A stretch of 9,446 nucleotides of DNA from VRUE01 sp035701465 (GTDB lineage: Bacteria; Actinomycetota; Thermoleophilia; Solirubrobacterales; 70-9): contig DASSMU010000055.1 of assembly GCA_035701465.1 (NCBI GenBank), forward strand, positions 1 to 9,446. Direction: 5' to 3'. The notes beneath the pieces are model-generated. The model was given only the letters and a program-made list of their open reading frames with translations, did no database searches and was not told where the DNA came from. The translations under genes were made by a program, and so were the position numbers. Of the stretch, positions 1 to 8,924 are shown piece after piece (positions within the stretch are counted from its first letter, which is position 1; each line of letters opens with the position of its first letter).

Positions 1-35
1 CTGCGGGCGGGCCACGGTCCGTCCTCGACCCCCCC

Positions 36-1103
36 TCACCCCGTGCCACCCGCGGATGATTCGGATAGGGCCCGGCCGGATGCCAGGGCTGCGGCGAAGA
101 AGAGTGGGTCCTCGGCGATGGTGCGGCCCATCGTTCGGGCCGGGAGGTTTGAGCTTGTGTATCCCAGAAGGTCAGCTGGGGTCTCGCGGAGGTTGTGGCG
201 AGTTCCGGCTGCGGTGGTTAGGGCCGCGATAGGTGCTTGCTCGCCGGTGGGGACTGGAACCTCGACCCCACCCAGCAGCAGTTCCATCACCGTGAGGGTG
301 TGGTGGCTTACGGGGCGGTGGCGCTCGCGGGGGTCGTCGCTGGAGAGGCGGGGTGAGAGCAGGGTCGGGAAGCCGAGGGCCAGGGAGGCGTGGGCTGTGT
401 CGAGGGCGGCGATGCCGCCGTGGCCGAGCGCGGTGTCGGAGCCGATGATGCCCGGGCCCGGTCCGGCGATGACGGCATCCCAGCCGAGCTTGTTGGCCGC
501 TGCGTCGAGGGCACCGGCGGTGGAGATCGCCTCGTGTTCTCCGCCGTAGGCGGGAGCCGCAGTGATGTGCCCGCAGAGCAGGCCGCGCTCGCGCAGCTCG
601 ACGACGTCGCGGCTGAGCGAGCCCGGCAGCGCTCCTCCCCCGGTTTGCACGTAGCCGACCTTGCCCCTCGGCGACACCTGCGCGGCCGCCCACGCCGCGG
701 GCGCGAGGTGGCCGTGCAGAGGCAGAACCAGAACGGATATCGCCTCCTCCCAAGCCCGTTCCGGTGCGCCTTTCCCCTCAATATCGGGGATAAAGCGCAC
801 CGGAAGCTCGATTGGGTCGACCGCATGCTGGAGGGAGGTGTAGTTGAGCTTCATCACGTGCTCGTCGCCCCTGGGGCCGACGCCCTCCAGGCCGCGGGTG
901 AGGTTGACGTGGACCACGTCGAAGCCGCCCGAGCCGAGACCGAGGTCGAGAGCCTCGACGTTGACGACGACCTCGTCGCCCTCGCGCATATCGCCCAGCA
1001 GCGCCGTGTCCGCCCAGGCGGCCCGGCGCTCGCCGTCGATCTCCACCGTCAGCGGCTCCTCGCCGACGACCACCCCGCGACGCAGCTTCAGCCGGCCGCT
1101 CAC
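36..1103 (-). CDS. DUF3866 family protein, function unknown
   Basis: The product has 355 residues and resembles the DUF3866 family, which has no assigned biochemical role. Family-like features are a small N-terminal beta-rich part (about 1-50), LGLGSGGFDVVHVNLTRGL (54-72), HVMKLNYTSLQ (82-92), a Gly/Pro-rich segment IAGPGPGIIGSDTALGHGG (212-230) and a C-terminal MGRT..EDPLFF (325-336). No signal peptide or membrane helix is evident, so it is probably cytoplasmic. The start is taken as GTG at 1103, which shares 4 nt with the stop of the M20 peptidase; the open frame runs much further upstream but only as a shadow of that gene. No Shine-Dalgarno is obvious, and coupling to the peptidase is likely. 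Codons 87-117 are unusual because they carry a hairpin and many A/T-ending codons (see the repeat at 759-805). The family call is from memory of motifs; a link to peptide metabolism is only an inference from the neighbour. Confidence 0.85.
   Translation of the reverse strand: MSGRLKLRRGVVVGEEPLTVEIDGERRAAWADTALLGDMREGDEVVVNVEALDLGLGSGGFDVVHVNLTRGLEGVGPRGDEHVMKLNYTSLQHAVDPIELPVRFIPDIEGKGAPERAWEEAISVLVLPLHGHLAPAAWAAAQVSPRGKVGYVQTGGGALPGSLSRDVVELRERGLLCGHITAAPAYGGEHEAISTAGALDAAANKLGWDAVIAGPGPGIIGSDTALGHGGIAALDTAHASLALGFPTLLSPRLSSDDPRERHRPVSHHTLTVMELLLGGVEVPVPTGEQAPIAALTTAAGTRHNLRETPADLLGYTSSNLPARTMGRTIAEDPLFFAAALASGRALSESSAGGTG
759..805. repeat. Palindrome inside the DUF3866 coding sequence
   Basis: Bases 759-769 (TTCCGGTGCGC) are the exact reverse complement of 795-805. 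Inside these arms TTT-CCCC (771-777) faces GGGG-AT-AAA (786-794) around an AT-rich loop (778-785). The result is a nearly continuous 47-bp hairpin. It encodes residues PVRFIPDIEGKGAPE of the DUF3866 protein without breaking the frame, and uses TTT, GAT, ATT and AAA codons that are uncommon elsewhere in the window. It may be a palindromic repeat tolerated within a gene, or a chance structure; copy number elsewhere in the genome would decide. Confidence 0.75.
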
Positions 1104-2209
1104 TCCGTGCCCGCGGCGGCCTCGGCGACGATGCCCTCGCAGACCTCGAGCATCACGTCGAGGTTGCGGGCGCTGACCGCCTCGTCCGCGGTGTGGTTGG
1201 CCTCGGTGCCGTTGGCGAGCAGGACGCAGTCGAAGCCGGCGACGATCAGGGCGTTGGCGTCGCTGCCTCCCCCCGTCGACGTCCGCTCCGGCTCGAACCC
1301 GGCCCGCCTCAGACCGGCCTCGGCCAGGGCCAGCGCTCGCGACGAGGGCGGAATCTTGTAGCCGCGGAAGAGCTCTTCGATCCGCACGTCGGCGTCGCAG
1401 CCGTGCTCGCCGGCGCCCCAGGCGCAGGCATCGTTCAGCGCACCGGCCACCTCGGCCGCCCGCTCGGAATCGAGGCTGCGCGACTCGGCGACGATCTTGC
1501 AGTGGCCGGGGACGACGTTGCCCGAGGTGCCGCCGGCGATCACCCCCACGTTGGCGGTCGTCTGCTCGTCGAGGCGCCCCAGCTCCATCCGCGAGATCGC
1601 GGCGGCCGCGGCGGCGATCGCGCTGTTGCCGTCCTCGGGGCGGATGCCGGCGTGGGCCTCGGTCCCGGTGAAGTCGGCGAGCACCCGCTGCTGGGTCGGC
1701 GAGGTGACGATCACCTCGCCGATAGAGCTGGCGTGGTCGAGGACGAAACCGCACTCGGCGCGCAGCGTCGACGTGTCGAATGCCTTCGCCCCCCGCAGGC
1801 CCTGCTCCTCAGCAACCGTAAGCACCAACTCGATCCCAACCGGCGGCGGCTCCGACGCATGCCGCGCGACCAGCTCCATAAAGACCGCCACCGCAGCCTT
1901 GTTGTCGGCGCCGAGGATCGTCTCGCCGGTGCTGCGGAAGACGCCCTCGGACTCGACCACCTCGATCAGCCCCTTATGAGGAACGGTGTCGATATGGGCG
2001 CAGAACATCACCCACTCGTCGCGCAGCCCAGGCAGTCGGGCAACGATGTTCCCGGCCCCAGCTTCCGCCGGCCCAGCAGCATCGTCCTCGCTCACCTCAA
2101 GCCCCAGCGCGCGTAGCTCAGCGGCAATCGAGTCCGCAACCTCCCGCTCCTCCCCGGTAGGACTGCGAATCTCACAAAGCCGAACAAAGGTCTCGTGCAA
2201 CCGATCCAC
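1100..2209 (-). CDS. M20 family zinc metallopeptidase, PepT-like
   Basis: This 369-residue protein is a probable cytoplasmic two-zinc aminopeptidase or related amidohydrolase of the M20 family (peptidase T-like subgroup). All expected metal-site residues are visible: H72 and D74 in AHIDTVP, bridging D102 in LGADNKAA, catalytic base E134 and ligand E135 in AEEQG, D158 in VLDHA, and H339 in EANHTADE. The lid or dimerisation domain is about residues 172-285, containing TEAHAG (183-188), and the catalytic domain is completed by GGGSDAN (313-319). Length is normal for the family. The start is GTG at 2209, with no clear ribosome binding site; TAGCCT at 2224-2219 could be a -10 element for a near-leaderless transcript, but this is weak. 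The gene follows pyrG after a 158-nt gap filled by a palindrome and overlaps the DUF3866 start by 4 nt. The 5' part uses more T-ending codons than the middle. Substrate (tripeptide, dipeptide or acylated amino acid) cannot be told from sequence alone. Confidence 0.92.
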   Translation of the reverse strand: MDRLHETFVRLCEIRSPTGEEREVADSIAAELRALGLEVSEDDAAGPAEAGAGNIVARLPGLRDEWVMFCAHIDTVPHKGLIEVVESEGVFRSTGETILGADNKAAVAVFMELVARHASEPPPVGIELVLTVAEEQGLRGAKAFDTSTLRAECGFVLDHASSIGEVIVTSPTQQRVLADFTGTEAHAGIRPEDGNSAIAAAAAAISRMELGRLDEQTTANVGVIAGGTSGNVVPGHCKIVAESRSLDSERAAEVAGALNDACAWGAGEHGCDADVRIEELFRGYKIPPSSRALALAEAGLRRAGFEPERTSTGGGSDANALIVAGFDCVLLANGTEANHTADEAVSARNLDVMLEVCEGIVAEAAAGTE

Positions 2210-2249
2210 GGTCGGACAGGCTAACCGGACCGCTGAGCGATCGCGGGTC

Positions 2250-2367
2250 AGCGTCTATCCCGGCAGGGGTGGAGCGTCTTGTACTTTTTCGCCAGTTTGC
2301 GTGGAGGCGCTAAGCCCTACGCCGTCCCACCGAAAAAGTTAAGCGGAACCCCTGCCGGGATAGACGC

Positions 2368-2368
<1 letters not shown>
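2250..2368. repeat. Long palindromic element between pyrG and M20 gene
   Basis: The 21 bases 2250-2270 are a perfect inverted repeat of 2348-2368. Further in, ACTTTTTCG (2283-2291) pairs with CGAAAAAGT (2331-2339), and GTGG/GGCG (2301-2304, 2306-2309) face CGCC/CCAC (2320-2323, 2327-2330). The whole 119 bp can therefore fold into one long, interrupted hairpin. The right arm reaches into the pyrG stop codon. TCA occurs directly at 2248-2250 and 2368-2370, so the structure can also be read as a 117-bp element with 20-bp terminal inverted repeats and a 3-bp target duplication. A smaller inverted repeat, CGCTGA (2231-2236) with TCAGCG (2248-2253), abuts it. There is no coding capacity. It could act as a transcription terminator or processing site after pyrG, or be a miniature mobile element; the classic GC stem plus terminal T-run of an intrinsic terminator is not seen. 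Confidence 0.85.
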
Positions 2369-4049
<1,681 letters not shown>

Positions 4050-4053
<4 letters not shown>

Positions 4054-4886
4054 GCTCTGCCGAGCGAGTCTAGCCATCGCAGTGGCGGAACCGAGTCGAT
4101 CGTCGCCGAGATCGAACGCAACTCTCCGTAAATGGTCAGTCCGGCGACGGCAGCGAGGGCAATCAGGCGCGCGTCGGCGCCCAGCGTGGTCAGCAGCCAG
4201 ACGCCCGCCACCGCCCCGACCAGGTTCGAGCCGGTGTCCCCCAGCATGGCCTGCTCGCGCAGCGTGAACCGGGCGCCGACGAGGACAGGACCGGCGAAGA
4301 TCCCCAGTAGCTCGATCGGCGCGACCGTCCAGGCGCCGAGGCAGAGGCCGGCGCCGAGCAGCGCCATCCCCTTCTCCGCCCGCCCCGGCCGCAGGTCGAG
4401 CAGGTTGAAGAGGTTGGTGGCGAGGATCAGTAGGACCACGTCGGCCAGGTAGCGCCACGATTCGAGGCCTCGTCCGGAGACGACATATGCGGCCAGTGCC
4501 AGCGCCCCCAGCGCCTTCACGGCGCCGGTGGAGAGGCTGCCCGCGCGCAGCGCCCGCGCATGCCCGCGCCAGCCGCGCGGCGCGTCGGCCGCCGCCCCCC
4601 GTCCCAGCGAGTCGTCGAGGAAGCCGAGGAAGGCGACCCCGAGCAGGTAGGGCATCCACTGGCGCAGGCCCGGCGCGAGCAGGTCGAGATCGGCGCGGTC
4701 GTTGAGGAAGGCAAGCGGCGCCAGTGCTACCAGGGCCGCCGTCGCCAGCACGGCGCCGAGCGGGAAGGCGAGCCGAGCTGCCCGGTAGTTCTCGCGCACC
4801 AGGCCGGCGTCGGCCAGGCCCCGCACCCCGGCGGGCACGACGAGCAGGGCGACCGCGATCGCAACCGGGAAGCCGACCCAGGTCAC
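4050..4886 (-). CDS. MraY/WecA-like glycosyltransferase 4 family membrane protein
   Basis: This 278-residue, strongly hydrophobic protein resembles polyprenyl-phosphate phospho-sugar transferases of the MraY/WecA/GT4 family, which move a sugar phosphate from UDP-sugar to a lipid carrier in the cytoplasmic membrane. Matching landmarks are the N-terminal loop VRENYRAARLAFPLG (30-44), the Asp pair D91-D92 in FLGFLDDSLG, NLFNLLD (158-164, the N-x-x-N-x-x-D motif) and LGDTGSN (215-221, catalytic-type Asp217). About eight to ten membrane segments can be drawn. Unlike MraY and WecA it is short and lacks the histidine-rich cytoplasmic loop near the C-terminus, ending instead in ISATIDSVPPLRWLDSLGR (259-277). 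The start is GTG at 4886, overlapping the MctB/SteB stop by 4 nt, and its own stop overlaps the pyrG start. Context beside SteA/SteB suggests an envelope role. Substrate is unknown; it could use a non-canonical nucleotide sugar or have lost activity. Confidence 0.85.
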
Positions 4887-5782
4887 GGCTTGGCGGCTCC
4901 GGCCGACCCCTTGGACGCTCCGGCCGATTCGAGCAGGTCCGGCAGCAGCTGGCTGGCGGAGCCCTTGACCCCGAAGCTTCCCTCCGCGCCGAGCAGGGCG
5001 AACACGGTCGCCAGCCGTCCCGCCGGCAGGTCGACGTCGTCGACGCTGGAAAGGTCGTTGCCGTGAAAGAAGGAGACCGAGGAGGGTTCCGCGGTCGATG
5101 TCTCGACCCCGACCGCGGGCGTGCGTGTGCCGACGATCCCGCCCAGCAGGGCCGCTTCCAGCTGGTTGGCGTTGGCGCGCTGCACCTGGCCCATCTCTTC
5201 GGGCTGCTGGCGGACCACGATCACCCCGTCAAGGGCACCGAAGTTGCCGCTGGCCCGCGAGAAGAGGTGGCCACGCACCCGTTCCAGAAGCGTGCCCCCG
5301 CGGACGATCTGGCGACCGATGCCGGTGCCGAATTCGGTCAGCGCGTCCGGGTTTCGCCTGATCGCGGCGAGGCGGGTCTTTGCCAGGTCGCCGGCCAGCG
5401 CATGCAGGTCGACCGGCTCGCGCACCACCCCGACGCCGGCAAGCCGTGCCCCCGTGGGCCCGAGGGCCTCCTCGATCGCCGCCGACGCATTGCCCGGCAA
5501 GTCGCCGAGGGCGAGCACGCCGATCCGCCGGCCGTGCAGCTTGTTGCGCACCAGCACCGGGTAGACGCGTTCGGCGAATTCGTTCGAGCGTCCGAGCTGG
5601 CCGCTCAGTTCGTCGGCCCGGGAGCGGGCGTCCTGGAGGTTGCCGGTGAGGCTGTTCTCGAGGTCCTTGCGGGTGTTGGTCAGGGCATCGCCGCCGAACT
5701 CGGCTCCGATCAGGATCCCGATCGCGAGGGCGAGGAAGACCGCGATCAGCGAGACGGCGTGGTATCTGGCGCTGTAGCCCAC
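4883..5782 (-). CDS. mctB: MctB/SteB-like membrane-anchored protein ("copper transporter" family)
   Basis: The 299-residue product begins with the family hallmark RYHAVSLIAVFLALAIGILIG (6-26), a single membrane anchor with a short cytoplasmic N-terminus. A probable coiled coil (about 34-75) and a predicted extracytoplasmic alpha/beta domain (about 85-285) follow. The family includes mycobacterial Rv1698 (MctB, reported in copper homeostasis) and corynebacterial SteB (cell separation with SteA). This copy has no cysteine and only one internal methionine (M197), so direct copper chelation by Cys/Met sites is not supported. Position straight after the SteA-like gene matches the SteA-SteB pairing. 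The start is GTG at 5782, the first codon before the conserved N-terminus; no strong ribosome binding site is seen. The stop overlaps the next gene's GTG by 4 nt. The 71-nt spacer upstream contains an A/T-run and a 5-bp inverted repeat but no convincing terminator. The family call is firm, the molecular role uncertain. Confidence 0.86.
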   Translation of the reverse strand: MGYSARYHAVSLIAVFLALAIGILIGAEFGGDALTNTRKDLENSLTGNLQDARSRADELSGQLGRSNEFAERVYPVLVRNKLHGRRIGVLALGDLPGNASAAIEEALGPTGARLAGVGVVREPVDLHALAGDLAKTRLAAIRRNPDALTEFGTGIGRQIVRGGTLLERVRGHLFSRASGNFGALDGVIVVRQQPEEMGQVQRANANQLEAALLGGIVGTRTPAVGVETSTAEPSSVSFFHGNDLSSVDDVDLPAGRLATVFALLGAEGSFGVKGSASQLLPDLLESAGASKGSAGAAKP

Positions 5783-5853
5783 GGCGGCAGGCTACCTGTG
5801 GACCGGGAGAGCTCGGTTTTGCGCGCAGTGCACCGAAAAAACGCGATCAGGCA

Positions 5854-7041
5854 CTACAGCCCGAGCTGGATCTTGATCTTCAGCCAGGTCAGCTGGACCA
5901 GGTCGTTGAGCGCGGGCGAGGTGATCACGACGATCGCCAGCAGGATCGTGAAGGCTGCCAGGAAGAGCACCAGGGGACCGAACGGCGAGCTCGGGTTGTA
6001 GAGCCGGCTCACGCCCTTGGCGTCGACCAGCTTCTCGCCGATCCGCAGGCGGGTGAGGAAGGTCGAGGACATGCCGCCGCGCTTGCGGTCGAGGAACTCG
6101 ATCAGGTTGAAGTGAGCGCCGACGCTGACGATCAGCGCCGCCCCCTTCTCGTAGGCCAAGAGCATCGCCACGTCCTCGCTGGTCCCGGCGGCTGGCAACA
6201 GCGTGTGCTCGAGGCCCAGGTCGAGCAGGCGCTCGCGGCCCGGCGCGCGGCCGTCCGGATAGGCGTGGACGATCAGCTCCGCGCCGCAGCGCAGGGCCTC
6301 GTCCCCGGCCGAGTCCATGTCGCCGAGGATCACGTCGGGTTTCATCCCCGCCTCGAGCACGCCGTTGGCTCCGCCGTCGACGGCGACGATCAGCGGCCGC
6401 ACGTCGCGGACGTAGGCGCGCAGCGCCTTCAGGTCACGGCGGTGGCGGTCGCCGCGGACGACGATCAGCACGTGGCGGTCGCGAAAGCTGGCGCGCGTAG
6501 GCGGGAACTCGACCCTGCCGGTGAGCAGGTCGGTCTCCTGGCGCACGTGGGCGACAGTGTTCTCGGCGAACTCGGCCAGGGCCTCGTCGACCCGCTGCAG
6601 CTGCTCTTCGCTGCGGCGTTCCAACTCCTCGACCCCGAGCACGTGACCGCGCAAAACCTCCCGCCCGCCGACGAGAACGGCCCCGCCGTCGATCGTCACC
6701 CGCTCGCCGTCGGCGAGCTCGAAGGGGTCTCCCTCTTCGACGTCGAGGAGCGTCACCCCCGCCTGCGCCAGCAGCAGCGGACCCGCGTTCGGGTAGCGGC
6801 CGTCGGAGGACGGCGACGCGTTGATCACGATCCCCACCCCGGTGGAGATCAGCTCCTCGGCGGCGATCCGGTCGACGTTGACGTGGTCGATGACCGCGAC
6901 GTCGCCGGGGCGGAGTCGGCGGACGAGGTGCTTGGTGCGGCGGCCCAGCCGTGCCGTGCCTTCGGTCGCCTCACCGGCGCCGGCTCCGTTCCGGCGTGAG
7001 AGCAGATCGGGAATGCGACGGCGGCTGGTGACGGTGGCCAT
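5854..7041 (-). CDS. steA: SteA-like putative cytokinetic ring protein with TPK-like domain
   Basis: This 395-residue protein matches the SteA family of actinobacteria, linked in Corynebacteriales to cell separation at the division septum together with SteB. The N-terminal region (about 30-140) contains KHLVRRLRPGDVAVIDH (37-53) and INASPSSDGRYPNAGP (73-88). A helical linker (about 135-170) follows. The central domain has the fold signature of thiamine pyrophosphokinase: VAVDGGANGVLEAGMKPDVILGDMDS ending at residue 244, and TSEDVAMLLA (287-296) in place of the usual D-x-x-T-D segment. A single membrane helix lies near 355-374, with a short C-terminal tail, so the bulk should be cytoplasmic. 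The start is ATG at 7041, 40 nt after the recN stop, which supports co-transcription. No good Shine-Dalgarno is visible. A true thiamine pyrophosphokinase is less likely because of the extra N-terminal domain, the membrane anchor and the SteB-like neighbour. Confidence 0.87.
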   Translation of the reverse strand: MATVTSRRRIPDLLSRRNGAGAGEATEGTARLGRRTKHLVRRLRPGDVAVIDHVNVDRIAAEELISTGVGIVINASPSSDGRYPNAGPLLLAQAGVTLLDVEEGDPFELADGERVTIDGGAVLVGGREVLRGHVLGVEELERRSEEQLQRVDEALAEFAENTVAHVRQETDLLTGRVEFPPTRASFRDRHVLIVVRGDRHRRDLKALRAYVRDVRPLIVAVDGGANGVLEAGMKPDVILGDMDSAGDEALRCGAELIVHAYPDGRAPGRERLLDLGLEHTLLPAAGTSEDVAMLLAYEKGAALIVSVGAHFNLIEFLDRKRGGMSSTFLTRLRIGEKLVDAKGVSRLYNPSSPFGPLVLFLAAFTILLAIVVITSPALNDLVQLTWLKIKIQLGL

Positions 7042-7081
7042 CGGAGCAGGTTATCCCGCCGCGCAAGCCGGGCAAAGGGCT

Positions 7082-8761
7082 TCAGGCTGCGGCGAGCAGC
7101 TCACGGGCGTGGCGGGTGGCGGCGTCGTCGGAGCGCTCGCCGCCAAGCATGCGGCGGATCTCCTCGACGACCCCCTCGCCGTCGAGGCGTCGCACGCCGG
7201 CAGTGGCGCGATCGCCCGAGATGTCCTTCTCCAGGGTGAAGTGGGTTTCCGCCAGCGAGGCCACCTGAGGCAGGTGGGTGATGCAGAGGACCTGACGATT
7301 CTCGCCGAGGGCGCGGAGGCGTTCGCCGACCGCCCGGGCAGTCTTGCCGCCGACACCGGCGTCGATCTCGTCGAAGACCAGCGTGCCGGTGCCGGCGGCC
7401 CCGCCAAAACCGCTGAGGGCCAGCATCACGCGTGAGAGCTCGCCGCCCGAAGCCGTGTCGCGCAGCGCCGCCGGCTCCAGGCCCGGGTTCGGCGCCAGCC
7501 GCAACTCGACCGTCTCGGCGCCGCTGGGACCGAAATCGTCCGGATGAGGTTCCAGCACCACTTCGAGCTTCGCCCCCGACATCGCCAGGCGCTCCAGCTC
7601 CTCCGCCACCTCCCGCTCGAGCGGCGCCACGGCCTTGACACGGGCCTTGCTCAGCCTTGCGGCGAGCTTCGTGCGTCTCTCTCCGGCCGCGGCGAGAGCT
7701 GCCTCGGCCTCCGCGCCGCGCTCCTCGGCGCTCTCGAGCTTGGCGATCTCCGCACGGCAGCGCTCGGCGTGGGCAAGGACCGACTCGACGCTGCCGCCGT
7801 GCTTGCGCTGTAGGCGATCGAGCGCGTCGAGCCGCTCCTCGACCGCGGCGAGCCTGCCGGGGTCCGCCTCCAGCCCGTCGAGGTAGGCGTGCAGCTCGGC
7901 CGAGACATCGCCCAACTCGATCGCAACCGCACCGAGCCGGGCCGTGAGCGCGTCGAGATCGGCGTCGACCCCACCCACGCCCTGCAGCAGCGACTCAGCC
8001 CGGGCCAGAGCGGCGACGGCACCGCCGTCCTCTTCGGCCCCGATCGCCGCTTCCCGGGCGCCCCCGGCAGCCTCGCGCAGGCCCTCGGCATGGCGAAGGC
8101 GGTCGCGATCGGCGATCAGCTCCGCCTCCTCTGCCGGGTCCGGCCCAACCTCCTCGATCTCGGAGAGCTCGTAGCGATAGAGGTCCAGGTCGCGCTCTCG
8201 CGAGCCGTCGCGCTCCCGAAGCTCGGCCAGCTCCGCCCCCAGCCGCAGGCACTCGCGATGCGCCTCGCGGTAGTCCTCGCGCAGCTTCAGGTGTTCGACC
8301 CCGGCGAACCCGTCCAGCACCTCCATCTGCGCCGAGGAGATCGTCAGCTTGCGATGCTCGTGCTGGCCGAAGAAGGCAAGCAACCGTCCCCCCAGAAGCT
8401 TCAGGTCCGAAGCCGCGGCGGCACGCCCGGCGACGAAAGCACTGGTCCGCCCGCTCGCCGAGACCCGCCGCCCGAGCACGACCTCCTCCGCACCCTCAGG
8501 CAACCGCTCGGCGATCTCAGCCATCTCAGGCTCAGCCAGTAGACCGGCGGGAAGATCGAATACCCCCTCGACCCATGCCTCCTCGGCCCCGGGTCGCACG
8601 ATCTGCGGCCGGGCTTTGCCTCCCATGAGCAGATCGAGCGAGTGGGCCAACACCGTCTTGCCGGCCCCGGTCTCCCCGGTGATGGCATTAAGCCCTTTGC
8701 CAAGCCGCAGCTCCGCCCGCTCGATCAGTAGCAGGTTCTCGATCCGCAGCTCGCGCAGCAC
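7082..8761 (-). CDS. recN: DNA repair protein RecN
   Basis: RecN is an SMC-like ATPase acting early in double-strand-break repair on the nucleoid. The 559-residue product has N-terminal MLRELRIENLLLIERAEL, Walker A GETGAGKT (29-36), the Q-loop region FGQHEH (131-136), a long Ala/Glu/Arg-rich coiled-coil stretch (about 160-390, with a hinge-like break near 250-300), the ABC signature SGGELSR (438-444), Walker B LVFDEIDAGVGG (461-472) and the switch histidine in ITHLPQV (H496). Length is normal for the family. The start is fixed as GTG at 8761: the in-frame codons just before it are TAG, ATA, GAG and CTT, so no start lies further upstream. No LexA-type box was recognised upstream. It is probably the first gene of the operon running through steA, mctB and the transferase to pyrG. 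Confidence 0.98.
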   Translation of the reverse strand: MLRELRIENLLLIERAELRLGKGLNAITGETGAGKTVLAHSLDLLMGGKARPQIVRPGAEEAWVEGVFDLPAGLLAEPEMAEIAERLPEGAEEVVLGRRVSASGRTSAFVAGRAAAASDLKLLGGRLLAFFGQHEHRKLTISSAQMEVLDGFAGVEHLKLREDYREAHRECLRLGAELAELRERDGSRERDLDLYRYELSEIEEVGPDPAEEAELIADRDRLRHAEGLREAAGGAREAAIGAEEDGGAVAALARAESLLQGVGGVDADLDALTARLGAVAIELGDVSAELHAYLDGLEADPGRLAAVEERLDALDRLQRKHGGSVESVLAHAERCRAEIAKLESAEERGAEAEAALAAAGERRTKLAARLSKARVKAVAPLEREVAEELERLAMSGAKLEVVLEPHPDDFGPSGAETVELRLAPNPGLEPAALRDTASGGELSRVMLALSGFGGAAGTGTLVFDEIDAGVGGKTARAVGERLRALGENRQVLCITHLPQVASLAETHFTLEKDISGDRATAGVRRLDGEGVVEEIRRMLGGERSDDAATRHARELLAAA

Positions 8762-8767
8762 AAGCTC

Positions 8768-8773
8768 TATCTA
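8768..8773 (-). promoter_or_regulatory. recN: Possible -10 element for leaderless recN transcript
   Basis: TAGATA, read on the minus strand, ends six bases before the forced recN GTG. That spacing would place the transcript start at the first base of the start codon. Leaderless mRNAs are common in actinobacteria, and no Shine-Dalgarno is present, but the hexamer deviates at its last base from TAnnnT and no good -35 is found at 17-19 bp. Its first three bases are also the in-frame TAG. This is a weak call. Confidence 0.25.
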
Positions 8774-8827
8774 GCACCGAGTGCGGACGCGGCAGTAGGC
8801 CAAAACCGCAACTCGCGGGGGGTGGCG

Positions 8828-8897
8828 CGGATTTGGGGGACCACCCCCGAGGAGGCGGCGCAGCCGCCCCCGCAGCGGGGTGGTGGTGCCAAATCCG
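8828..8897. repeat. Palindrome in the MFS-recN gap
   Basis: CGGATTTGG (8828-8836) is the exact inverted repeat of 8889-8897, ACCACCCC (8840-8847) of 8877-8884, and GGCGGC (8854-8859) of 8863-8868, around a GCA loop. These nested arms give one 70-bp GC-rich hairpin. It lies 28-97 nt after the MFS stop codon and 67 nt before recN on the minus strand, so it could end MFS transcription or insulate recN. No T-run follows on the minus strand, so a standard intrinsic terminator is not shown. It may instead belong to a dispersed palindromic repeat family. Confidence 0.75.
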
Positions 8898-8924
8898 TGA
8901 CAGGACCCGCCGCGCCAAGCGCGT

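Noticed and set aside
1104..1754. N-terminal extension of the DUF3866 frame
   Set aside because: Translation is Arg-rich low-complexity sequence in the shadow of the M20 gene; the family match starts at the GTG at 1103.
4054..4659. N-terminal extension of the pyrG frame
   Set aside because: It is an Arg/Ala-rich shadow of the membrane transferase; CTP synthase homology begins just after the ATG at 4053.
5783..5853. Possible terminator between steA and mctB
   Set aside because: The only stem is 5 bp (TCGGT 5813-5817 with ACCGA 5832-5836), and the T-run precedes it on the minus strand, so it does not fit an intrinsic terminator for this operon.
4724..6001. 425-codon open frame on the plus strand
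   Set aside because: It runs antisense across three supported genes and the SteA-MctB spacer, and its Arg/Pro/Gly-rich product looks like a shadow frame.
8762..8924. LexA/SOS box upstream of recN
   Set aside because: I looked for an actinobacterial GAAC-N4-GTTC type site and did not find one.
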